Below are positions 23,779 to 32,659 of a stretch of DNA of 38,037 nucleotides, in pieces; the first letter of the stretch is position 1; each line of letters begins with the position of its first letter. Origin of the DNA: JAGNRR01 sp964389575. GTDB lineage: Bacteria; Bacteroidota; Bacteroidia; Chitinophagales; Chitinophagaceae. Under the pieces are notes generated by a model. That model ran no database searches and was not told where the DNA came from. It worked only from the letters and a program-made list of their open reading frames with translations. The translations under genes were made by a program, and so were the position numbers. The stretch lies in contig CAYMFF010000021.1 of assembly GCA_964389575.1 (NCBI GenBank), positions 1 through 38,037 of the forward strand, read 5' to 3'.

Positions 23779-25824
23779 TTACCAAATAACAACTCGTTCA
23801 TTTTTAGTACGATACATTTTATGAGCGTCATTGACATCAAAAGCAACGTAAAAAGGCTCAAAATTAGACAAAGGACCGTTACACCTAAAAATACCAGGAG
23901 AATGCGGATCTGTTACTAATCGTTTTGCCGCCTCTTCATCCACAATATTTAATCGCCAAACTTGTGCCCAACTTAAAAAGAAGCGTTGCTCAGGAGTAAA
24001 ACCATCAATTAATTCACCTTTTTGAGCCTGCTTGGTTTTCTTAAAAGCCTCATACCCTATTGTAACACCGCCTAAATCGGCAATATTTTCACCGAGTGTA
24101 AGTGCCCCATTGACCGTTTTATTATCCAAAAGAGTATAATTATTAAATTGATTTTCAAGAACTTTGGTTCTAGCATCAAACTTTTTTCTATCTTCTTCCG
24201 TCCACCAATTTTTTAAATTACCATCAGCCGCATATTGACTTCCTTTATCATCAAAACCATGCGTGATTTCATGACCAATAACTGCACCAATAGCACCATA
24301 AATTACAGCATCATCAGCATCCAGTGTAAAAAACGGATATTGTAAAATACCAGCAGGGAAAACAATCTCATTAAACGATGGATTGTAGTAGGCATTAACC
24401 GTTTGTGGTGTCATATACCACTCCATTTTATCAACGGGCTTTCCTAACTTGTTTAATTGATATTGAAAATTAAATATTCGCGAAGCTTTGATATTATCTA
24501 AATAATTGTCAGCTGATATTTCTAAACCGTCATAAGATCGCCACTCATTTGGATAACCAATCTTCTTGACAAAAGTGCTAAGCTTATCCTGTGCTTTTAC
24601 TTTTGTTTCTGCACTCATCCATTCTAGTTTTTCAATTCGCTCACCAAATGTGTCTTGTAAATTATCGACTAGTTCTCCCATTCTTTTTTTCGCATCTGGC
24701 GTGAAATATTTTTTCACATATAACTTACCAAGTTGATGCCCAACGGTTCCATTAATCACTCCTAATACTTTTTTCCAGCGAGGCTTTTGTTCTTTCTGAC
24801 CGCTTAGGGCTTTACCAAAAAATTCGAAATTCTCGTTGACAAAGTCACTGCTTAAAAAACCTGAAGTTCTTCTTAAAGTATGCCAAGTGAAATAAGTCTT
24901 CCAATTATCCAACGAAACCGCTTCTAACAAATTATCCAACTCCGAGAAGAAGACTGGCTGACCAACTAACAAACTATCTTGTTTTTCAACCCCTACCGCA
25001 CCAAAATAAACTGGCCAATTAAAAACCTTCGCATTTTTACCAAAACCTGCAAAAGCCGATTTATTGTATGTCTTATACGGATCTCTCATTTCTGTTCGAT
25101 CCATACTGGCTTTCGCTAACTTAGTTTCAATATCCATGATTACGGAAGCACTATTTGCGGCATCCGCCTCACTATCACCTTTAAGCTTAAACATATTGGC
25201 TATATGAATCCTATATTTTTCACGTATATTATTTTCTCGATTTTCACTCTTTAAATAATAATCTCTGTCCGGTAGGCCCAACCCTCCTTGGCGCAAGCTT
25301 ACTAGGTATTGAGAGACGTTCTTATCATCCGTACTTACGGAAAACCGAAACAATGGATTGCTTCCCGACTGAGTTAATTCTGCTAAGTAAGTAGTAATCT
25401 TTTCTTTAGTTTTGATTGCGACAATCTTATCTAATTCCGACAGAATAGGCTTTACTCCTAACTCTTCTATTCTATTGGTATCCATTCCACTTGAAAATAA
25501 ATCGCCTACCATTTGACTCGGAGAATTTTCAGCCCCGGGATTTTCAGATGCTTCTATGGTCAGTTCTTTCAATACTTTTTTGTTGAATTCAGATAACATG
25601 TCAAAAGCGCCCCATCGGGTCTCAGAAGCAGGTACTGGATTATTTTTTCGCCATGTTCCACCGGCGTAATCATAAAAATTATCTCCAGGACGAATACTTG
25701 TATCCATATAACTCAATTCTATAAAAGAAACATCTATTGGCTTCGAACTATTAGTAGATTGATGTTGGCACGAGCCCAACACAAATAATAATAAAATTGA
25801 CAAAAAAGAATAAATAATACGCAT
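23779..25824 (-). CDS. M13-family (neprilysin-like) metallopeptidase lipoprotein
   Basis: A 681-residue zinc endopeptidase. Signal MRIIYSFLSILLLFVLGSC ends in a lipobox (Cys19), so it is membrane-anchored in the periplasm or at the outer membrane. The N-terminal M13 domain begins 'SIRPGDNFYDYAGGTWRKNN'. The catalytic domain has 'NAYYNPSFNEIVFPAGILQ', the zinc site HEITH (H518-H522) and the third ligand E579 in ENIADLGG; the C-terminal 'YRTKNERVVIW' resembles the family's C-terminal signature, which usually ends in C-x-x-W or VW. All catalytic residues are intact and the length is normal. It cleaves peptides outside the cytoplasm. A good promoter lies just upstream; the flippase gene follows downstream. 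Confidence 0.95.
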   Translation of the reverse strand: MRIIYSFLSILLLFVLGSCQHQSTNSSKPIDVSFIELSYMDTSIRPGDNFYDYAGGTWRKNNPVPASETRWGAFDMLSEFNKKVLKELTIEASENPGAENSPSQMVGDLFSSGMDTNRIEELGVKPILSELDKIVAIKTKEKITTYLAELTQSGSNPLFRFSVSTDDKNVSQYLVSLRQGGLGLPDRDYYLKSENRENNIREKYRIHIANMFKLKGDSEADAANSASVIMDIETKLAKASMDRTEMRDPYKTYNKSAFAGFGKNAKVFNWPVYFGAVGVEKQDSLLVGQPVFFSELDNLLEAVSLDNWKTYFTWHTLRRTSGFLSSDFVNENFEFFGKALSGQKEQKPRWKKVLGVINGTVGHQLGKLYVKKYFTPDAKKRMGELVDNLQDTFGERIEKLEWMSAETKVKAQDKLSTFVKKIGYPNEWRSYDGLEISADNYLDNIKASRIFNFQYQLNKLGKPVDKMEWYMTPQTVNAYYNPSFNEIVFPAGILQYPFFTLDADDAVIYGAIGAVIGHEITHGFDDKGSQYAADGNLKNWWTEEDRKKFDARTKVLENQFNNYTLLDNKTVNGALTLGENIADLGGVTIGYEAFKKTKQAQKGELIDGFTPEQRFFLSWAQVWRLNIVDEEAAKRLVTDPHSPGIFRCNGPLSNFEPFYVAFDVNDAHKMYRTKNERVVIW

Positions 25825-25842
25825 ACCAGAAATTTAGAAACT

Positions 25843-25872
25843 CAAATATAGAATTAATAATTCCTATTTCAA
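25843..25872 (-). promoter_or_regulatory. consensus promoter of the M13 peptidase
   Basis: On the minus strand TTG (25872-25870), 19 bases, then TATATTTG (25850-25843), an exact TAnnTTTG. The start codon follows 18 bases later. Confidence 0.7.
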
Positions 25873-26016
25873 TTCTCAACTGTTTTAGTATTATAACTTA
25901 TGAATTACTGAAAATGAACACTTTACTCAGATGGCGGATGAGAGTATAAATTTCTACTTCATTATTGCTCAAGATTTCGTAATTTAGTATTTATAATAAT
26001 CTGTCTAAATAAGCCT

Positions 26017-26454
26017 ATGAATTTAAAATATACACTGTTTCTCGTTTTGGTTTCATTTATTGGAATTTCTTCTTGTAATAATGACGATAAGAATAATATA
26101 CCAGAAAGTGCGTTTGTTACTTATCATCCAACAGCAGATGATGTTGTAGTGGGCCAAGCAATGTTTACCACAAACCCACCCCTCGAGGTACAGGGAAGGG
26201 CTATTGTATACAAGAATTCATTTCACCATGTTCTACGTTTTGAAAACTTTTCAATGGAAAATGGATCTGATTTATCGGTATATTTATCCAAAGCAAATAA
26301 TAACACAGACGAGTATATTAATCTCGGTCCATTAATCGCTTCTTCAGGAAGCTTTAATTATACCTATAGCTCTAACACCAATATGGGTGAATTTAAACAT
26401 ATCATAGTTTACAACACGGAAAGTAATTCTATCTTTTGTGTAGCCTCACTCTAA
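26017..26454 (+). CDS. DM13-domain lipoprotein
   Basis: A 145-residue lipoprotein. The signal MNLKYTLFLVLVSFIGISSC places the lipid Cys at 20, followed by an Asn/Asp-rich linker. The rest fits a DM13 domain (about 45-145): 'GQAMFTTNPPLEVQGRAIVY', 'LRFENFSMENGSDLSVYLSK', 'YINLGPLIASSGSFNYTYSS' and a final 'SIFCVASL', with the conserved Cys near the end. DM13 domains are proposed to take part in electron transfer or adhesion at the cell surface; neither is proven. It stands alone, divergent from the M13 peptidase across about 190 bases of AT-rich DNA. Confidence 0.75.
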   Translation: MNLKYTLFLVLVSFIGISSCNNDDKNNIPESAFVTYHPTADDVVVGQAMFTTNPPLEVQGRAIVYKNSFHHVLRFENFSMENGSDLSVYLSKANNNTDEYINLGPLIASSGSFNYTYSSNTNMGEFKHIIVYNTESNSIFCVASL

Positions 26455-26502
26455 GTCAATCGAAAATTACTGACAGGGAGTGTGGAATAAGGAATGATAA
26501 AA

Positions 26503-26536
26503 TTTGTTCCTTCCCGTTAAAAAAGGTTTAGTTTTG
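26503..26536 (+). promoter_or_regulatory. putative promoter of the cold-shock-domain gene
   Basis: TTTG (26503-26506), 22 bases, then TAGTTTTG (26529-26536), an exact TAnnTTTG. About 55 bases of leader remain before the start codon. Confidence 0.5.
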
Positions 26537-26595
26537 CTTTTCAATTTTTGGATATGTGATTAATGCTATCCAACAAAACAAAGTACTAATTAAAT

Positions 26596-27201
26596 ATGGC
26601 TGATAGTTTCGGTAAAAAAGACAGAGAAAAGAAAAAACGAAAAAAGCGCGAGGAGAAAGCAGAGAGAAAAGCAGCTCGTCGTGAAGAGGAGTCTGGAAGT
26701 GACATAATGTATGTTCATCCTGACGGGTCTTTTCATCCGACCCCACCCGACCTTACAAATCAAGTTGAGATTGAGGCTGATGATATAGTTTTAGGTGCTC
26801 AAAATAATATTGAACAAGATGATGATCCAATAAGAAAAGGGAAGGTCTCTTTCTTTAATCATGATAAAGGTTTTGGCTTTATAGTAGACAGTGGGAATAA
26901 TCAAAGTATTTTCACTCATATTGATAGCTGTATTGATGAAATAACGGAGCACGACAAAGTTGTTTTTGAAACTAAAAAAGGACCTAAAGGAATGATGGCT
27001 TTTAATGTACAATTGAAAGACAATTATGTACCTCCGGTAAAAGAGTTGACAGAGGAAGAAAAGAAAGCGGCTGAAGCGGAAGGTGACGGAAAAGAGGGTG
27101 AAGCGAAAAACGAAGATGGAAAAGAAGTAAAAGCGGAGGAAACAAAAGAAGCCTCTAAAAAAAAGGACGAAGCACCTGAAAAGAAAAAAACAGAAGAATA
27201 G
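26596..27201 (+). CDS. cold-shock-domain RNA-binding protein with charged tails
   Basis: A 201-residue cytosolic protein. The cold-shock domain lies at about 77-135: 'RKGKVSFFNHDKGFGFIVD' (RNP1 is KGFGFI) and 'QSIFTHIDSC' (RNP2 position), then 'VVFETKKGPKGMMAFNVQL'. It should bind single-stranded RNA or DNA and act as an RNA chaperone. The N-terminus (residues 5-35) is strongly basic (KKDREKKKRKKREEKAERK). The C-terminus (about 145-201) alternates Glu and Lys and looks disordered or coiled. Small CSPs are about 65-70 residues; Bacteroidota have a longer type with the basic N-terminus, but the long acidic-basic tail is unusual. A bidirectional terminator follows. Confidence 0.88.
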   Translation: MADSFGKKDREKKKRKKREEKAERKAARREEESGSDIMYVHPDGSFHPTPPDLTNQVEIEADDIVLGAQNNIEQDDDPIRKGKVSFFNHDKGFGFIVDSGNNQSIFTHIDSCIDEITEHDKVVFETKKGPKGMMAFNVQLKDNYVPPVKELTEEEKKAAEAEGDGKEGEAKNEDGKEVKAEETKEASKKKDEAPEKKKTEE

Positions 27202-27222
27202 ATCACAAATATTTTATAATAG

Positions 27223-27250
27223 AAAAAAGGAGCCGAATGGCTCCTTTTTT
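27223..27250. terminator. bidirectional terminator between convergent genes
   Basis: AAAAAAGGAGCC (27223-27234) and GGCTCCTTTTTT (27239-27250) pair perfectly around GAAT. The T-run on each strand lets it serve both the cold-shock-domain gene and the propeller-like gene. Confidence 0.9.
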
Positions 27251-27265
27251 AATATACAGCCTTAT

Positions 27266-27963
27266 CTAAAAACTATAACTCCCAGATCCGCTTCCTGCCC
27301 CCCTCTTTACAATAAAATATTCAACACCATTCATCAAAATGATATCGTAAAGATTGACCACATCTTCAATTTCCTGCGGCAAATAATCTTATAATTTCCT
27401 CCTCTATCCAAACTAAAAAAATGACTATACGTTATTCTGCCAAATGCTCGTTGCTCGTTACAGTATATAACATCCATGTCTCTATAATAACCACTGCGGT
27501 TCTTATAAGTATTTATAGGAAAAGCTTTAATCGTACCCATCTTGATATCATACCACGATATACTTTTCTTGCCTGGAAAAGCAAGGTAACGGCCTTGTGA
27601 TATTGCGCAGCGCCTATACCTTTTAAGTTCATCACTATTATCAAAAATTAGTGTAGTACTATCATGAGCAAAGCGCCAATACTTCCCTACAAACGATTGA
27701 AAAATAATACCGCCGTATTGATCATCCATTATCCATGAAAGGGATTTGTTCCATGAGGGAAAAATGTTCTCCAATTTAGCTCCATCATACTTTTGGATTC
27801 CTTTATCGCCTGCGATGTACAAAAAACCTTCTTTAGAAAAATGAATATCATACACCTCGTTGGTCAGCAAGCCATTATCCTCATTGAGGATATTATAGTA
27901 TTGCTCCTGTGCAAAAAGCAAAGTAGGAGATAGTAAAAGAAGAATGAATTGAATACACTTCAT
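27266..27963 (-). pseudogene. frameshifted secreted protein resembling the N-terminus of the propeller sensor kinase
   Basis: The open frame from 27963 runs to a TGA at 27334 (209 residues). It has a signal peptide (MKCIQFILLLLSPTLLFAQ) and then 'GLLTNEVYDIHFSKEGFLYI', 'GDKGIQKYDG', close in pattern to the start of the sensor kinase at 33476-36400 (GLPTNEVYEILLCKK, NKGLARYNG). At NYKII the frame turns into an unlikely basic tail, while the neighbouring frame continues sensibly as LPQEIEDVVNLYDIILMNG and then VEYFIVKRG to a TAG at 27266. One extra T in the T3 run near 27381-27383 would join them into about 232 residues. No kinase part is present. It may be a stand-alone relative or a remnant of a duplicated sensor. 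Confidence 0.65.
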
Positions 27964-27995
27964 TATCGTTCCTAAAAATAGTCGAATAAACCTTT

Positions 27996-28026
27996 AAATA
28001 AGCCACGCGGAGTGCGTGGCTCATTT
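27996..28026. other. orphan hairpin upstream of the propeller-like gene
   Basis: AGCCACGC (28001-28008) and GCGTGGCT (28014-28021) form a perfect stem that extends outward on the minus strand through G-T pairs. T5 follows on the plus strand only, but no plus-strand gene ends here. The rest of 27964-28124 shows nothing else that I recognise. Confidence 0.4.
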
Positions 28027-28124
28027 TTCAAATGAAAAAGATTTTACTCTTATGGATAAAGTAAAGACATTATACCTTAAACCATAGAGCTCAATTTATG
28101 AATAGTAGGTTTTAGTTTGTGAAT

Positions 28125-28155
28125 GAATAAAAAAGACCTGCCAGTGGCAGGTCTT
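28125..28155 (-). terminator. rho-independent terminator of the secreted-protein gene
   Basis: AAGACCTGCC (28133-28142) and GGCAGGTCTT (28146-28155) pair perfectly around AGT. On the minus strand a T-rich run follows. It lies about 25 bases after the stop at 28180. Confidence 0.85.
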
Positions 28156-28179
28156 GATTCTTAAGTTGATGGAGTATTT

Positions 28180-29079
28180 CTATTTTATAAAGTAAGACTT
28201 CCCACAATACTCACTAGGCTTTAATAACAAAGTCATATCACCACCGGCAGAGTTACAACGATAAAGTGTGCTCAAGCTACAATCTACACGTTCAAAACTA
28301 CCTGCTCTAATTTTACGCGAAGCGCCGCTTTTCGTTTTATAATAAACTGGATAGCTCAGCTTGTTAGTAATCGTGACCTTACTATTATCAATTTTTCGCT
28401 GCTCTTCTCTGCTCCAGTTTAATAAGCCTTTCCAAGTTTCTTTATCCTTGGCAAGTTGTTTCTCATAGCTTGGGTTGGCGCTTTTCCATTTGGCTATTTT
28501 AGCATCCTGCTGCGGCACCTCCTTTTTTAAGTAAGCCTCCACTTTTTGGGGCCAATTTTCGTTCTTCATTTTCATCTCTGTTTTCATGGCTTCTTTAAGT
28601 GCTTTCAGCTTACTTAATTTGCCACCTTTCTTCCAGACCTCTGCTATCGTAAAATCTGTTGGGCTCTTATACTGAGACAATCGCACAATAGCTCCATCCA
28701 CTACTAAAATTCGCTCACCACTTTTTTCGTTCGTTCTATTTTTCAGATACTTTACCTTGGGGTGTTTTATGTTACCCGTTACCATACCCGTAGGATAACC
28801 GTCTTTATCAGACACCCACGAAGTTTTACCAGAGGGATGCACACTAGACTTTACAAGAAAACTGGCAATATCACTCGTATTCTCAAAAGTCACTTCCTTT
28901 GGAGGTCTCTCATAGTCGTAGTAATACGTATACCCGTTTCCTTCTTGTTTAAGACTGTACACCCGAAAGGTCCCTTCTCCTAAATTTTTAAAGGCCTCAT
29001 ATTGGTTTTGCGCCAGCAGACCAAAACTCGTGCTTAAAAAGAGTGCGAATGTTAAGATCAATTTTATTCCGTTTTTCAT
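28180..29079 (-). CDS. secreted protein of unknown function
   Basis: A 299-residue exported protein that I do not recognise. I choose the ATG at 29079 because it gives a clean signal peptide (MKNGIKLILTFALFLSTSFG, cleavage near LLAQ); the frame is open further upstream, but that part overlaps the terminator region of the next gene. A middle section (about 145-225) is helical and rich in Lys, Glu and Trp ('KKGGKLSKLKALKEAMKTEM', 'KDKETWKGLLNWSREEQRK'). The last 70 residues look like a small beta domain with three Cys ('VTITNKLSYPVYYKTKSG', 'RVDCSLSTLYRCN', 'SEYCGKSYFIK'). No T9SS signal is visible. It has its own terminator. Confidence 0.75.
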   Translation of the reverse strand: MKNGIKLILTFALFLSTSFGLLAQNQYEAFKNLGEGTFRVYSLKQEGNGYTYYYDYERPPKEVTFENTSDIASFLVKSSVHPSGKTSWVSDKDGYPTGMVTGNIKHPKVKYLKNRTNEKSGERILVVDGAIVRLSQYKSPTDFTIAEVWKKGGKLSKLKALKEAMKTEMKMKNENWPQKVEAYLKKEVPQQDAKIAKWKSANPSYEKQLAKDKETWKGLLNWSREEQRKIDNSKVTITNKLSYPVYYKTKSGASRKIRAGSFERVDCSLSTLYRCNSAGGDMTLLLKPSEYCGKSYFIK

Positions 29080-29185
29080 TTCTGTTTTATTTTGTTGTTT
29101 ATAAAAACAAAAGTCTATTAGTTTTTTAGCCGCAAAAAGTATTCTTACCCAATGGCAACTTTTAATTTCCGAACTGTGTAAACAT

Positions 29186-29216
29186 AAAAAAACCACATCC
29201 TTAAAAAAGGATGTGG
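29186..29216 (-). terminator. rho-independent terminator of the LamG gene
   Basis: CCACATCCTT (29193-29202) and AAGGATGTGG (29207-29216) pair perfectly around AAAA. On the minus strand seven T follow (A-run 29186-29192). It lies 25 bases after the stop at 29241. Confidence 0.88.
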
Positions 29217-29240
29217 CTATTTAGAATTGATTGGGTTCGC

Positions 29241-32200
29241 TTATTTTTTAAATAGTTTAAACGTTTCTTGACTTTGGGGAGTAATGTATTGAATCATATA
29301 AACTCCAGCGGGTAAAGCACTCATATTTAGTTGGCCAGAAGTACTTGCTTTTTGCGTAAATAGTAGTTGACCTGTCATGCTTCTTACAAAAATATTACTA
29401 CCCTTAGCATTCGTTGTAGTATAAAAAACATCTCCCTGAGTAGGATTAGGATACACCTTAAACGTCTGAGTAAGTGCTTCAAAATTGACCATACGAATGT
29501 CAGAGTAAGACTGCATTCCATCTATATCTTTTTGTATAATTCTGTAATACCAGTTCCCATTTTGATTGGGCATATCATAGTAGTGATAATCATTTTCTTG
29601 TAAGCCATTTTGCTTTTTACTTAGTGTTCCGATGGTCTTCCACTCACGGGTATTTCGGCTACGCTGTATGGTATATCCTTCGCAGTTTTCTTCTTGCGCT
29701 ACTTCCCAATCTAGCACAACTTGATCATTTTGTTTGTATGCATCGAAAGACAACCAATGCACTGGAAGTGCTGCACTATTACCCAGCATGTGCAATCGAA
29801 ACTCACTAAACTGATTGACCACAGCCTCAAAGTATTGTCCATTGTACTCCACACCAGCGGAATTAGCACCGCCCAAATTTGTCAACGATTGATTATGATA
29901 TAAATTATTTAATGTGCCCGTTACTTGACTTTGAATCATGGCATTATCAGCCACAGGATTGGGTACATTTTTATTCCAGTACAAATTAAAATTCGTGGGT
30001 GTTGTATTGGTTGCATCGCAGTCTTCATTGTTACCACTTAGATGACTTAATATTAAATCTTGCGGCGTACAACCCAAGCAAGCCGATGCCGCTTTTAAGG
30101 TATCAAAATCTTCACGCATATAATGGAAGCGTACATTTACTGGACCGGTAATTGTATTGGCCGCATTTAAAACCCAAGTTTTATGCATATACCGCGGATT
30201 GAAAACGCTTAGATTTGTATTACTATTTACCTCCGAAACACTTTGTACTTCATTGTGCAAGGTAGCCGTTACAGAGCCCAAATTTTGCCCATTCGGATTT
30301 ACCGAAGCCACTATTTTGCCTTGGCTATTCATAATCGGAAACCATTGCGAACCATTTACCGATCCACAACTAGCAGCGCTAACCGTAGAGGCAAAGGAGC
30401 CACAATTTTGATTACTAAATTCATCGTAAACGCCTATAGGTTCATTCGGATTCATCACTTGCACCGTTTGTGTAACGGGGCATTGATCGCTCGTATTCGT
30501 TACCCTATAGGTATGTCTACCCGGCGCCACCGTATGTGGGCTCGTTACTTGACTAGCATTCCCGTTATGATAAATAACTTGTATGGTAGGTGTAGGTCCT
30601 ACATTGCTTATAAGGTTAATTAGATTAGTTCCTGTAGCACCTGAGCAAAGGGGCTGCTGGGTAGATACAGAAAAAACAGGAGCCGCATTTGCACTGTAAA
30701 TTACATTAGCCGTCGGATTATCTGCCAGTACACAAGAGGTAGTTTGCTCGCAGGTATAAACACCGGCATCGCTGGCGGTAAAGTTTGAGACTTTTAATAA
30801 ATCGGTGCGGGCGCCACTTACTCGGCTGCTATTATTTAAGGGTTGCCCATCTTTATACCATTGGTACTGCACCGGATTTAAAGTGTCTGATGTATTACCG
30901 TACGTAAATAATTCCATGTTCGCTCCATTACAAAACGTATAGCCTGGCACACTACCTGTACGCTCAATATAGCCACGTACAATTTCGGAATAGAGCTTGT
31001 CTACCATTTCTTGATTTACGGGATAGTTATAGAGGCGGACATCATCATAAAACCCTAAAGCCGTTTTATAAATTCCTTGTCCTCCAAAGCCTGTAATAGG
31101 ATGTACTTGTTGAGAAGTGGCATTATTTCTATTTACAACCAATTGTTTGTTTACATAAATTTTTGCGTTGGCTCCGTCACGTACTAATACAATATGATGC
31201 CAAGCATTCGGCGTAAAAACTTGATTTGTACTCCAAGTAATACCGCTTGGTTCATCATAACCAATCTTACCCTGATAAGCTATAACCGGTGCAAAATTGC
31301 CGTTCGTAGAACGAACCAAATGTCGAACACTACCAAAGTTATTTGGATTATAACGATACCAAAAAGAAGTAGTCGAAGTAGAGTCGCTGAAATTATTTTG
31401 AAAAACCAAGGCAGTATTTATATTACTCACTCCGACAGATTTATGCCCACGGCTAAAACGATTGGGTGCATTAAACTGTATACCCTGCGAATTATTATTG
31501 GGCAAAAGACTACCCGTTGGTGTACCGGGATTAGAGGAAACATTTGGATAAGGATAAAAAGCCACTAAGCCCGTGCTTAGGTCATCGTAGCCCACCGTTA
31601 CGGCTACTGTGCTTGACGTATCTGCATCAAAGCAATTTTTAGCTATTACATAATACTGGCCTGCCGTGTTTAGATTTACTTGTCCAAAAACCAATTCGGG
31701 TACCGAGGTAGTTGCTATCAGATTATTGTCTTGATACCAATCAAATTGTGTCGCACTGTCGCAAACTACCGTAAGTTTTGCACCTGTCTCTGTTGGGCAA
31801 ATTTGTAAAGGCTGTAAGTCTTGCGTTATTTGAAATTCTCGTTTTCCATTAAAAAGCTGTGTGATTTCTGCGTTAGTCAATGCGCGGTTATAAATTCTGT
31901 AATCGTCTATTGCCCCTTTAATATTTCCTGAACCCGTTTGTTGCCCAAGCAAATAATTCATTTGAGTAATTGCCTGACTCGTTTTTTCTTTTCCTCTAAA
32001 TATATTGTCTTCATAAATACTTACTGAGTCACCTGTTTTTATAAAAGTTACTAACTTCCAACTTGCGTTAGGAGTATTCATACTAAACTTCCAAGACGGA
32101 CCCGAGAAGCTAGGGTTAAACTCACGAAAAACTCCAAAGCCAGGATTTACAAAATTACTGTTTGCCATATCACCACCTACGCCAATAAAGGTTGTAGGAT

Positions 32201-32561
32201 TAGTACCATCATGATAGGTCCCGATGCCAGTAGTTTGCGCATTAACCGTCATAATACCATTGAATTGTCTAAACCAAAACGAAATCGTAAAATCTGTACC
32301 TACGGGAATAGTTGTGATAGATAATGACTTATCAAAACCGCCTAAATCCAGCGCGCCATTGGCAATATTGTCTTTAGACATAACATAAGAAGTATTAGTT
32401 GTAGAACTTAGAGTAGCATTATTGTTGCCTAGGGCATCATCCGTGTTTCCATCAAATTTGTAATAATGTATTAACCCGTTTTCAATGCTACATTGCGCCT
32501 GTATTTCTGACGAGGCACATGCTAAAACTAAAAAAACTAAAAGTAAAAATTTGCGTTTCAT
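29241..32561 (-). CDS. LamG/Ig-like surface protein with T9SS type A sorting domain
   Basis: An exported protein of about 1106 residues. I use the ATG at 32561 (MKRKFLLLVFLVLACASSEIQAQ) rather than 32588. A first LamG/concanavalin-like domain covers about 20-235 ('GLIHYYKFDGNTDDALGNNN', 'IDDYRIYNRALTNAEITQLF'); a second about 335-540 ('AWHHIVLVRDGANAKIYVNK', 'FYDDVRLYNYPV'). An Ig-like domain sits near 560-640 ('YQWYKDGQPLNNSSRV', 'ASDAGVYTCEQ'). The last ~75 residues are a T9SS type A signal ('FKVYPNPTQGDVFY', 'LPAGVYMIQYI', ending FKLFKK). It should cross the outer membrane through the T9SS and be held on the surface or released; LamG domains suggest glycan binding. The two-component pair lies just upstream. 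Confidence 0.9.
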   Translation of the reverse strand: MKRKFLLLVFLVLACASSEIQAQCSIENGLIHYYKFDGNTDDALGNNNATLSSTTNTSYVMSKDNIANGALDLGGFDKSLSITTIPVGTDFTISFWFRQFNGIMTVNAQTTGIGTYHDGTNPTTFIGVGGDMANSNFVNPGFGVFREFNPSFSGPSWKFSMNTPNASWKLVTFIKTGDSVSIYEDNIFRGKEKTSQAITQMNYLLGQQTGSGNIKGAIDDYRIYNRALTNAEITQLFNGKREFQITQDLQPLQICPTETGAKLTVVCDSATQFDWYQDNNLIATTSVPELVFGQVNLNTAGQYYVIAKNCFDADTSSTVAVTVGYDDLSTGLVAFYPYPNVSSNPGTPTGSLLPNNNSQGIQFNAPNRFSRGHKSVGVSNINTALVFQNNFSDSTSTTSFWYRYNPNNFGSVRHLVRSTNGNFAPVIAYQGKIGYDEPSGITWSTNQVFTPNAWHHIVLVRDGANAKIYVNKQLVVNRNNATSQQVHPITGFGGQGIYKTALGFYDDVRLYNYPVNQEMVDKLYSEIVRGYIERTGSVPGYTFCNGANMELFTYGNTSDTLNPVQYQWYKDGQPLNNSSRVSGARTDLLKVSNFTASDAGVYTCEQTTSCVLADNPTANVIYSANAAPVFSVSTQQPLCSGATGTNLINLISNVGPTPTIQVIYHNGNASQVTSPHTVAPGRHTYRVTNTSDQCPVTQTVQVMNPNEPIGVYDEFSNQNCGSFASTVSAASCGSVNGSQWFPIMNSQGKIVASVNPNGQNLGSVTATLHNEVQSVSEVNSNTNLSVFNPRYMHKTWVLNAANTITGPVNVRFHYMREDFDTLKAASACLGCTPQDLILSHLSGNNEDCDATNTTPTNFNLYWNKNVPNPVADNAMIQSQVTGTLNNLYHNQSLTNLGGANSAGVEYNGQYFEAVVNQFSEFRLHMLGNSAALPVHWLSFDAYKQNDQVVLDWEVAQEENCEGYTIQRSRNTREWKTIGTLSKKQNGLQENDYHYYDMPNQNGNWYYRIIQKDIDGMQSYSDIRMVNFEALTQTFKVYPNPTQGDVFYTTTNAKGSNIFVRSMTGQLLFTQKASTSGQLNMSALPAGVYMIQYITPQSQETFKLFKK

Positions 32562-32659
32562 AAAAATATTTATTGTTTCTAAGAACAAATATTTCGATTA
32601 AAAACAAGAGGAATAAAATCGATTTTCCGAATGGTAAGTAACAACTCCCGAAGCGTTGC

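Noticed and set aside
29367..31568. Many plus-strand frames of 60-126 residues inside the LamG gene
   Set aside because: All lie opposite a continuous, domain-rich minus-strand coding region and show no recognisable features.
32562..32588. Longer start of the LamG protein (ATG at 32588)
   Set aside because: The ATG at 32561 gives a standard basic-hydrophobic signal peptide, while the extra nine residues disturb it.
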